A DNA stretch of 64,000 nt from Daucus carota subsp. sativus (Eukaryota; Streptophyta; Magnoliopsida; Apiales; Apiaceae). The position numbers were made by a program, and so were the translations under genes. The stretch covers positions 14,520,779-14,584,778 of the forward strand of contig NC_030383.2 in the NCBI RefSeq assembly GCF_001625215.2, given 5' to 3'. Positions 50,207 through 60,537 of this stretch are shown one piece after another (the stretch's first letter is position 1; every line of letters starts with the position of its first letter). The notes below the pieces were generated by a model. That model saw only the letters and a program-made list of their open reading frames with translations. It did not search any database and had not been told where the DNA came from.

Positions 50207-52336
50207 TGTGACAGCCCCAAAATTTGATGGGACGCCATCACTTGTGTGTTGTAAATTACAAGAAGGCTAATTACCTTTAGTAGTATCTTTATTCAGATAC
50301 GCAACATTAAGTTCTGTCGATCATATTGATCTCTCAGTAATTTTTAATTTCAAATTGGTATTGCTTTGCAAACTCATAGTTATACCCTTTGCCTTGATAT
50401 CTAAAATTTGATAAATTCCAAGGTTCCATGATTCTTACTTTCCGACCAATTTTGAGGATATGCCAGCCAAATTTGAACGAGCTAATGCAACTAACGCATT
50501 TCGAGATTTCGTATATAACTACAACTACAGAAGCGGATCACGATGCTACTTGTAAGCAATAGCATGCTTTAGTTCTCTCTTCGCTGATTCCGAGGACGGA
50601 ATCCTTATAAGGGGGGAAGTCTGTAACAACTCGGGTTTTTGACAATTATTTATTAATTTGGTATTAATTTTCTAAAAGAGGAATAAATTTTTATATTTTA
50701 TTCCAATTTATTAGTTTTCAAAAATGATTTTTATGAGTTGCTGCAATTATGTGAATATTAATATTTTACGTGCAAAATGTGAAATGATGTAATTATTTGG
50801 ATTAATTGTGATAACTGTTATATGTGCACTTTATTGTTTATTTTGTTCGAGCGGGTAGATTAAAAACTCGATTTATTTTATTATTTTAATAAATCGAGAC
50901 TGTCTATTATTTTAAATCAAACTGTATTTATTTATATCCAAAAATTTTATCCGATACAAACTACTAAAATATTCCAATTTTGGTATTTTTATATTTCTGT
51001 GTGTTTTAAAAGTATTGGATGGTTTTGCAAATGAATATTTTTATTATTTTTAATTAGTGAAAACTTCATTAATTATTTGTAAAATTAGAGGATGTATAAA
51101 AATTATTATTTTTGCACATTCTTTGTATTTCGGATTTTTAAAGATTTTAGAAAAATTTATTTTAAGTTTTCGAAACTATTTTCGACTCCCTAAATTTTAT
51201 AAAATGATTAAACTAGCATTCTTTTTCAAATTGGGGGCTACAAGTTTTAAAAATATAAATAGCCAGTTTCTCTCCTTTTTATTCACTCACCACGCTGAGC
51301 AGAAAGAATTTGGGGGTTTAGGGATTTTCAGTCGGTGATTTCAAGCGAGTAACCGAGGTAACCAATCGCTGATTTCCTTTGATTTCTTCTTGTCTATATA
51401 CGCCCTTATGTGCGATTGTATACTTGTGTGCATACATACATACATACATATTAATTACTTGCTTGTGATTGTGCTGTACGGAGAAACAGAGGTGAGGGAA
51501 GGTAGGTGGATTGGATATTGAGGGAGGAGGCTAGGCGGGTGTTGTAAAAGGTCGTAGAAAGGCTGCAGATGTGTAGTATTGTGTGTGCGCGGGTTTTGAC
51601 AGAAGTATGCTGGGCGTGACCCTACTGTTTTGTATAGGTAGCTGCTGGGTGTGTGTGTTCTGGTAGGCTGTGACTGGTGTGTGTGTGTGTGTTTATGTGT
51701 CGTCGTGTCGTGTTTGCGACGTTGGGGGGCTGGGCTCCTGTTGGTGGCCGGGAGTCGATGGCTGTATCGGAGAAGGCGCTGGCCGGCGTTTGAGGCGGAG
51801 TCGCGACGGTGATTTCGCCGGAGCTTCTGCAGGGAGTGGCAAGTTAGTATCAGAGCCGTAGGTTAAAGTTATTGAAATCAGAATGTAGATAGTGATAAGA
51901 ATGTGTCGAGTGGAACCTCATATAAAGGTAAGTCAAGACTATTTGGTATAGTCTTTGTCAATGGAACTGAGATTGAGTTTAAGTATTGATTTTGAGCAAT
52001 CATTTGTGATATCCTAGTTTCCAGTTTGAGAACTAGTGAGTTTGGATCTCAGGAGAAACATGATAGAATACCTTTAGTTCTAACCTTTTTGAGCTTGAGG
52101 TTGACCTCTGTGTAACCATTGCCAGCTAGACTCGTGGAGAAACCTGTCTAGTCTAGGATGTTTCTTACTATCTTTACCACTTCTAGAATATTGGGTAGAG
52201 GTTAATCCTTTATTTTTATAGAGTGATAGAAGGAGTATGAGATTTGTTGGTTAGATTGAGAATCCAGGTGTATAGTTCTCGGTTTGAGAGCTTATATAGA
52301 TCTCTTGTCAGACCCCCGGATTTTGGGGCTGTCACA
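50207..52336. mobile_element. retroelement-derived insertion with permuted internal-LTR-internal order
   Basis: The 5-bp duplication GTACA (50202-50206 and 52337-52341) flanks it. The ends are perfect 17-bp inverted repeats, TGTGACAGCCCCAAAAT. Inside, the order on the plus strand is internal 3' sequence, polypurine tract AAGGGGGGAAG (50609-50619), LTR (50622-51841), then the primer-binding site TAGTATCAGAGC (51845-51856) and 5' leader-like DNA to 52336. This is the reverse of a normal retrotransposon, in which LTRs lie outside. No gag or pol open frame remains. Confidence 0.7.
50622..51841 (+). mobile_element. gypsy-like LTR inside the permuted element
   Basis: It starts TGTAACAACTCGG two bases after the polypurine tract and ends ...GTGGCA three bases before the primer-binding site, giving 1220 bp. 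The TGTAACA start and TATCAGAGC site are typical of plant gypsy elements. Its right third is GC- and GT-rich (51490-51840), unlike the surrounding DNA. Confidence 0.65.
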
Positions 52337-53023
52337 GTACAGGTACCTAACCCGAACACGACTCGATTATATTTCGGGTTACCCGACACGACCCGAAATA
52401 ACCCGAAATTCACAAGAAAGCGAAGATCTTTGGTCTGCAAATTTAAATTAAAAGCAGGACTACATCTCCTAACCATTCACCTCCATTCACATCGGAGAGT
52501 TCGAATCGGAACAAGAGAGACTTACCAATTTCGAAACTGAAATTCAGTTGAGAGGGGAGTGAGATTCGAATCGGAGCGAGAGGGGAGGAGATGGAGAAGT
52601 TAAAGATTTGAATCGGAGAGGGGAGGGGGCTGGGGGGGGGGGTGTGGTGGTGGTCTGGTTTTGGATTTGGAGGCTGAGAAAGATTAGGGGTTGAGGCGAG
52701 GGAGAAACTTGGGAGATCGGGAGTTAGGATTAAAGCGGCTGCGTTCACCAAAGGTGAATATGTGGTTAGGGTTTTCTTCTTTTGTATATTAAAGTATAAA
52801 ATTATAAACATAAACATATATTATATAATATATAAAAATGTATGCGGGTCAATTTCGGGTTACCCGAACCCAACACGAAAATAACCCGATTTTTTCGGGT
52901 CAGTTTTGGGTCAACCCGAAATCGACCCGAACCCGAAATATCCTGACCCGAATTCGTATTTTGCGGGTCGAATTCGTGTCGGGTTATCGGGTCGTGTCTG
53001 AAATTGCCAGCTCTACGTTGAAG

Positions 53024-53870
53024 TATTGTGATAGCCAACTTGTGCTAGCTATTACTCAATACATGTGAGACACTTTAGGCTTACCAACAATAAAATGTGG
53101 ACCAAACCGACATGCAAGGACCATATATACAGGGCTAGAACACTAGAATGAAGTCACGAGAAGCCATAACATTTGTGTAACTAAAAAAGGTGTTAGGAGT
53201 TGGGACTTAGGACTTTTAACTACACAGAATCAACATCGACCCCAACAAGGACAAGTCACCACAAACTGAAGTTTTGGATAATATCGTAACTTCATTGATG
53301 CCTAGTGACTCAGTGAAGTATGGCGCATACCTGGAGATAATCTCCAGCTAAAAGCGTAAAAAATAATATATTACAAATGAAAGATATATAGATTATAGTT
53401 ATATAAAAAAATATAAATTATGTAAAAGAAAATAATCAACTTCAACTGGACATTTTCTTGTATATGTCAACCTTCTGATTTTTGCTATATCTTTCGAATT
53501 TTTAGATATTTTTAAAATTAAGAAAATGATTCTAATCATTTGTTTACTTATAATTTTTTTTAAAAAAATCTCAATATATGCTTTTTACTTTCAATACTAT
53601 ATTAAAATTTAAATTATTTTATTTAATATTACATATCAAATACCTTTAATTATATATATATATAATTATATACCCATTTTTAGTTTTTTACTACATAAAT
53701 AATAAAAATTTTAATTACATAATTACATGCTTATATCAACTAAATACAGGAAACGTTTTTAAAGCTCCACTCTAACCGTACGTGTAACCTAGTTCTATAT
53801 GAATTCTTATTACTACTGTGTAACTATATAATTCCTTTCAACAGAACGAGGCCCAAGAAAACATCAACAG
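53024..53870. other. intergenic region upstream of SRPRB
   Basis: AT-rich DNA with no gene recognised. The SRPRB promoter should lie in its right part. Confidence 0.4.
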
Positions 53871-53932
53871 CAGGAGTGGGAGCTTAAATAACCCACCCCC
53901 AATCGCTTGTATATATCTGTACGCTAAGAAAG
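53870..53932 (+). other. probable 5' UTR exon of SRPRB
   Basis: aagaaag|GTATGTTT at 53932/53933 is a good splice donor. The matching acceptor ttgcag precedes the start codon at 55126 by two bases (55123/55124). The exon's left limit (transcription start) is unknown. Intron 53933-55123 contains a MITE. Confidence 0.45.
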
Positions 53933-54645
53933 GTATGTTTCGAGCATTAGGTCTTTTCACTTTTCTCATTTTATCAGCTCAGATTTGCCTTGTTTTCTTC
54001 AATTTTGGCCTTTTAATTCATTGATTTTACTTCAATTGCTGCTTAAGTTCCCCTCTTTTTGCTAGATTTGGAGCATCTATCGGTTCTTTGTCATGTATTT
54101 ACTTGTGGGGAGGAGTCTTTTTCGATTTATATGGATTGGGTTTGCTTTGAATTGACTGTTTTATTGGAGTTCTAGTGAAGTTTGTATTTTTATTGTTATT
54201 ATTGTAAATTTGATATTGATTCAATGTGTGGTGTGTGCTTTTCACCCTCTTGATAATTGAATTGCTGAATGGATGGGAAAGATGGTCTAATTACGATCTG
54301 TAGTATATTTAGTAGTTGTGCTTGTTCTACAGATTTGTGTTAGATATGGCTTCCCTACGGTCCAGCTCGTTCTCTCCAACTTCTGGCCTAACTTCAGAAG
54401 TTGCTGAAGTTGTCTATCATATGCACTTTCGCACCATCGTTGAGTGCACATTTCTTTTGATGATTCCAATATAAATACCCCTTGTGTATATGCTCTTGGC
54501 ATCATAAGTTTTGTTTATATTTCAATATTTTGTATACTTGTATAGGTTACTTTCAAAATCTTGTGCTTCTATGTAGGAAACTACATGCGCAAATTCATTT
54601 GCACTTTGTTGGTTGTTTCTCTCATAGTCTCATTTATAAATCATA

Positions 54646-54896
54646 CTCCCTCTATCCCCCTCATTTGTTTACAGTTTTTTTACACTGCTCGACACGCATT
54701 TTAAGGCGCATATAAAACATAGTTCCATAACTTATTTTCAATTTTTTTCTTTTTTGTATAAAAATTTAAACACTAAATTTTTATTCAAAAGGAAAAAAAG
54801 TTCAAAATAACATATCAAGCTATACTTTATGAGAGTATTAGAATGCGTGCCGAGTCCCCGTCCCCCAATGTAAACAATTGAGGGGGACGGAGGGAG
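54646..54896. mobile_element. Stowaway-like MITE in the 5' UTR intron of SRPRB
   Basis: The ends are CTCCCTCTATCCCCCTCATT and, reverse complemented, CTCCCTCCGTCCCCCTCAAT, with TA at both flanks (54644-54645 and 54897-54898). The 251-bp AT-rich body has no coding capacity. Confidence 0.82.
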
Positions 54897-55125
54897 TACT
54901 TGTTAGTAGCTTCTCTCATTGTACTTCTTGGTAGTTGCTCTCCTGATTAAAACTGAATATCTATGTGGAGATGAGCGCACCCACCCACGCACACACACAC
55001 AAGGATTTGAAATTCTGAATTTGGGTATACCTACTTTACGAATTATGGTTATTGTTCAAGTTATTTATGATCTGGATTTTGGATCTTTAGCTCTGTTATG
55101 TTGTGGTTTTTTTTGTCTTGCAGGA

Positions 55126-58100
55126 ATGGATATGAATGAGAAAATAGAGATATTAAAATCAGAATTTCAAAAGCTGTCAAAGGATGGACAAGCTTGGGTG
55201 CAACATTTATCAGTGGAGATGAATAAACAAGAGTGGTTTCAGAAGTTGCCCCCTTTTATTCAAAACATACCTCCACTTCAACTCTATGTTGCACTTGTGG
55301 TCTTGTTCCTCACCATGTTTTTCTTCTTTATAGGTAACCTTATATTTTTTCTACTCATCTTTGTGTTTACACTTCTTTAAATATCATGTATACACAGTTG
55401 CAAACTACTTAGTGGTGATTTTTTGTAATCACCTATGATTTTTGCTACTGTACCTGGTGACTTGAAGCTGTTGTACAATGTAGTATTTCTACGCAACATG
55501 ACCCTATAATCCTATATATAAATATATGATGGATAATGAAATTAAATCATGATGCAGGACAAGGGGAAATAGGGGTTGAACAAAGGGGATTAATACCTAT
55601 CTCTGCAGAGTCAGTGGAGTACTAGAGTCGCATATAATCATAAGATTTATCCAATAATATAATTCATAAGATGCAGTAATATCAGTTTTCATATTCGTCT
55701 CTGTTCAATAATGAACGACTACATGAGTTTAAAATCTAAGTAGCAAAATTGTTACTTGGAAGCCAACTAGCCAAGTAATTTCGTAATGTAAAGAAGAGTG
55801 AATAATGTTATATATCTTCTGTTGAAGGAAACAACCCTTGAATTATTCTACAACTATAATCTAGAATCTTCCTAATAAATATACTTATACTTAATATAAA
55901 TAAACTACCTAATGAATTATAATTTTATTTATAAAACTGAATAATAATGTATAAAAAATATAATTAACTTTATTATTCCTTGTTCCGCTTCAACTCTGCT
56001 TCTGGAACAGGTATACTTTGCTTGTGCTGAAATAGAATTATTGTAGCATTATTATATGCAACCCGGTACTTGCCCACATTATCACCTTATATTCCACTCT
56101 TCTGCCTCTCTCATAAAGCCCAATACTTTGATTGGACTTCTAATCATAAATTAGGCATAATTTTAATATTTTTGATCATTATATAAACCTTGCACAGTAT
56201 ATAATGTTTTTAAAACAGGTCAAGACTATGTTCATTATGTTAGTGAGCAGTGAGCACAATGATACATTAGATAGGTGGGGGTAAGGCTGATGTTAAGCTT
56301 CACGGTGTCTTCTTAATTTGCGCTTGCTGATATGTTTAGAAAGGATTGTGCTTCTAATATGGAGCATAAGAAACTTGGTGGTATGTACTAGAAATAATGT
56401 AAAACAGCTAATGCCAAAACTAAAGATCATTCACATCATTATGCACAGTCCATCTAAAATATCCTTGGCTATTAATATATAGTAACCTTAACTTTGGTCC
56501 TGATATTTGTTATACAGTAAATGTATAGCTTCTACTGGAAGGCATCCCGGTATGTTCAACTTGTTTAGGCCATTTTTTTTCTGTTCTTTAATATCTGGAG
56601 CAGATAGTGGTGGTTTGGTTTCTATGGGTGCAGAAGCTGAAGGTAGGGCTAGGGGTCTGGGAAATGGGTGCTAGAGGGGCTAGTGGACCTGGCGAATCTA
56701 CTTTCAGTATCTTGTCTTACAAAAAGATTACCTTACCTCTTAACAATAAATTTGGATGATATTGCATCACGAATTTTTCTTGGCTTGTCATATAATGTTC
56801 TTTTACTTTGCAGTTCGGTTCTTCAACCGCAAGACATCTAATACCATATTACTCACTGGGCTAAGTGGAAGTGGAAAAACTGTCCTATTCTATCAGGTAA
56901 GAACCTAGAGCTGAAGTTTTCACTGCTCTTGTTTCTGACCAGAATTTTAGTACAGGTTTTTTTTTTTTTTTTTCCGGTAATGCTCTTATATGACCCAACT
57001 TTAATCATATGCCAGCTTCGAGATGGTTCTGCTCATCAGGGTACTGTAACGTCAATGGAACCAAATGAGGGCAGCTTTGTGCTACACTCTGAGACCACTA
57101 AGGTAAACTGGTTTCCCTTTGGTATAGCGTTGAAACATATTTCAAGCATGTTCTGTCGGTAAATAATTCGAGGCCTGATTGTCAGTGAGTATAGTAGCTC
57201 GCTCTGTTGATATGTACATCTCCAGCAGTGTCTGCATTAGCTTACGGGTGACATGTATTTTATGGTGCTCCCCTTTTTGTCATTTGCAGAAGGGCAAGGT
57301 AAAACCTGTACACTTAGTTGATGTTCCTGGACACTCTCGCCTTCAAACTAAACTTGATGACTTCTTGCCTCAAGCAGCTGGAGTAGTGTTTGTGGTGGAT
57401 GCTGTAGAATTTCTGCCTAAATCCCGTGCTGTGTCAGAGTATGTTTGTATAAAATGTGTAAGTTTAAAAGTTTGGGTGAAAATTACCTCTCTAAGTTTGT
57501 CTTTTGTAGGTACTTATATGACATTTTGACAAAAGCAAGTGTGGTCAAGAAAAATATACCAGTACTTATCTTATGTAACAAAGTGGACAAGGTCACCGCA
57601 CATACCAAAGAGTTCATCAGAAAACAACTGGAAAAGGAAATGTATGCCCTTGCTTCTAAAGCTTATCATGTTTTCATACTTTTCTTTTTGCTAGTTGACA
57701 TGCCAACATTTCTCATAATTTGTGTTTAGAATAAATGGGATGGGATGAAATCAAGTTGTTCTATTAACAGATACATAATATCTTATTTCTTGTGTATATT
57801 GTGAACTTCATTTCTTCCAATTTTGAGATTCTCGCACTGAAATCCTTCACAAATTTCGTCAGAAAATTTCTCACACTATGGCATATCTTGTTCTGACATG
57901 TACATGCTTTTTTAATGAAATATGTTAGTTTGTATGAAATGATTAAATGAAAATGGGCAGGGAGATGCCAGTTATGTTTTTTTTTCCAGTAAACAAAGAC
58001 ACTCACAAATTTCAATCATATTATTTGATTTGAAATGTCTACACTAATCCCTTTTAGTTTTTCTTCTACTGTTTGATTAGTTGTTAGCACTATGCAAGTT

Positions 58101-58499
58101 TAGAAATGAATTGAAAAGTTATATTTAATTGTTTTGCAATGATCTGTCATATTGTATATTTAATTCATATCCGGTCTGAGTGATTGACTTTGCATGCAGT
58201 TTGATATATGAAGTGCCTACAAATTGATATTTAATGTATCTTGCATTTTGTGGGACACATTCAATTGAATTCTGTGATTTCTTAGTGCTCTACTTTTCGT
58301 TTCTAACAGTGACAAACTTAGAGCATCTCGAAATGTGGTGTCCGAAGCTGACGTCTCTAATGAGTTCACACTTGGTATACCTGGAGAGACATTTGCATTT
58401 TCTCACTGTCGTAACAAGGTGACTGTTGCTGAAGCTTCTGGCGGGACAGGAGAAATAACTCAATTGGAGCTTTTCATCCGAGAGCATGTAAAGCCTTGA
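55126..58499 (+). CDS. SRPRB: signal recognition particle receptor subunit beta
   Basis: ER-membrane GTPase that anchors SRP receptor alpha for co-translational targeting. Exons are 55126-55333, 56814-56896, 57016-57102, 57290-57438, 57510-57641 and 58310-58499: 849 nt, 282 aa, and all junctions are in frame. The N-terminal 45 residues are soluble, with one transmembrane segment at about residues 51-70. The GTPase motifs are G1 GLSGSGKT (85-92), G3 DVPGH (137-141) and G4 NKVD (199-202). The protein ends ...FIREHVKP. The start is the first ATG after the 5' UTR intron acceptor; a second ATG two codons on could also serve. Family and length fit plant SRP receptor beta. Confidence 0.95.
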
Positions 58500-59690
58500 G
58501 AATTTCTTTTTAAATTCATTTAGTTAATTAGGTTCCAACATTAAGGATTGCATCAGAACTGTTTAAACTGTGAAATCAATGGATGGAAGGTATCTTTTAG
58601 ATTGAACCGCTTCTGCTTAGTTATACACCCTTCAACTGAATTCGAACTTGCTGAGTAACATGAATATTACCAACATTAATTATCTTTGCATTCTGTTAAT
58701 GCAGAGTTTAAGGTTAAGGTATTGTTTGACATTGTTTACAGTATTTTGATTTTCGGAAACAACAATTTTAATGTTTCCTGTTATCTGGTTGTATATTTCC
58801 TTTAAAAATTTTAAAACAGGGTCAAACGCCACATTGCTTTTGCTTTCTGAAAACTTTTTCTAATTGTTTTTAAAACAGAACACATTTGTTTAGTTATGAA
58901 GCCAAGCAACCACCAAGGTTTTTTCGTGTAAGAAATACATGTTTTTTACTGCAAAGTTTCCATTTATTTTAACATTTTTTAATAGCAACAAAAATTGGAG
59001 AAAAGGTCTTAGATGTCATAAAACTTATAGCTAATGCCCAAAATAGCAGAGTTCAAAAAAATGACCCCAAATATCATTTAATAACATTTGATAATCTATC
59101 GTGATGGTGTTGCATTTAAAATTGAAAATCCCTGCAAAACACTTATGATCTTGCAATTTAGGAGTAAAACGTTACATAAATTAGCGTTTAAGGCTTCTAA
59201 AGCTTTATCATGCAACTCTTAGGATTTCTGAACGTTAGATCGTGTAACGTTAAAACAAAAAAAAAAGATAGAAGCTACACGATTTAGCGTTTTAAATATA
59301 AAAATTATAAGTCGTGGCCATCTTCTTCGGCACCAGCACCGGTGTTTGGGGCCATTTTCTTACAAATTGTGATACTCAAGGCCAACACCCAAAAATTGCT
59401 CAAGGATTTAAAGTTGAGTCTAGACTAATGCCAGTACATTAACCAATCACATATCAACTAGTCTTATGTAGTACAGTTCATTTTACTAAATATCTAGGCT
59501 CTAGGCTCTATTGCCCTCTTTTACAGAGGAAAATTTTCCTAACAGCTATAGGGGAAAATTGCCCCCTTCTACCCAAGTAAACATCTTCTTGCAGTATAGA
59601 GGCTCAATCACAATTCACAAGTGAGATAATTTGTACAGTATACCTGTAAACAGCACAAATATAGATGTGAGACCATGATATATACATATA
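58500..59690. other. intergenic region between SRPRB and TAD3
   Basis: The 3' UTR of SRPRB probably lies in the first 200-300 bp. GGTATTGTTTGACATTG (about 58717) faces a TCAAAC-containing stretch (about 58822), possibly a small worn MITE. No gene is seen. Confidence 0.35.
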
Positions 59691-59693
59691 TTA

Positions 59694-60460
59694 GCATCTC
59701 CAACAGTCTCTTAGTTGGCTCCTAAACATAATATAAAAAATATGGATCTTAGCAATTTAGTACAAAATTAAGAGTGTGAACTCCAACAATGCTCTCTATA
59801 TTTATTCTCCATTTCATATTTTATTTTTAGTGGGCTCTACTATGACAAAGATTTAAATAGAAAGAGAAGGAAACTGAAATAAAAGAGAGGGAAAAGTGGG
59901 GATAATTGGAGGAAAAGAATTTTTTATTGTTAAATATAAGTTAAGGTACTGTTTGGGGTTGCTGTTGCAGTCAACAGCAACAACAGCTTTTTGCTGAAAA
60001 ACACGTGAAAAACTGTTTGGTAAATCTAAAAGCAGCTTTTCCGAACAGCAGCTTTTAGCTGAAAAGCTGCTGTTAGAAAAAGCAGGTCCTCCCATGCTTT
60101 TGGAAAAAGCTGCTTTTCAGCTTTTGCAGAATGCTATTATAGATTTCATTATAAAACCTCACCAAAATCATTATTTTTTTTATATTATAACTCAAAATAA
60201 GTAAATATCAAAAAAATTACCAAACAGTTATCTGATTTGTACAACAGCACTTATTTTACCAGCACTTTTTCTGAAAGCATAGCAATTTTTAACAGCACTC
60301 CCAAACAGACCCTAAGAGCCAAGTTGCGGCTCCTAAAGAGAGGAGAGAGAGTGAGCTCTTTACTTTTTAAAGAGCCTCTAAGAGTCTCTTGGAGCTCTAT
60401 TTTGGACATGGCTCTTTATTTTTCTACTTAAGAGCTCAATTAGAGAGTCTCTTGGAGATG
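59694..60460. mobile_element. MITE with CATCTCCAA ends, containing a second MITE
   Basis: The left end GCATCTCCAACAGTCTCTTAG and the reverse complement of the right end, CATCTCCAAGAGACTCTCTA, are inverted repeats. The interior repeats gagctctt/aagagctc words. The exact target duplication is not resolved. A smaller element (59945-60312) sits inside it. Confidence 0.55.
59945..60312. mobile_element. PIF/Harbinger-like MITE nested in the preceding element
   Basis: The ends are GGTACTGTTTGGGG and, reverse complemented, GGGTCTGTTTGGGA. TAA flanks both sides (59942-59944 and 60313-60315), the 3-bp duplication typical of PIF/Harbinger. The left half is rich in CAGC/GCTG words that form internal hairpins. 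Confidence 0.6.
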
Positions 60461-60537
60461 ATCTGCTACCATGGTAGTATGGAAGTGTTCCCTCCTATCA
60501 AAAACAAGGGGCATAATTAATTGCAAGTACATACCTC

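Larger units (their letters stand above)
50102..53015. mobile_element. hAT-type non-autonomous element with CGGGT arrays, interrupted by a retroelement
   Basis: A perfect 8-bp target duplication CGTTGAAG flanks it (50094-50101 and 53016-53023). The terminal repeats are TAGGGCCGGCAATTTCGGGT and, reverse complemented on the right, TAGAGCTGGCAATTTCAGAC. Both halves are full of TCGGGT/ACCCGA words. The left half is only 105 bp and the right half about 675 bp, because a 2.13-kb insertion (50207-52336) splits it. The right half has a G-rich run at 52631-52642. No transposase is present. Confidence 0.85.

Noticed and set aside
52443..52817. Minus-strand 124-codon Pro-rich open frame
   Set aside because: It lies in the right half of the hAT-type element, is low-complexity (G-run on the other strand) and matches no family I know.
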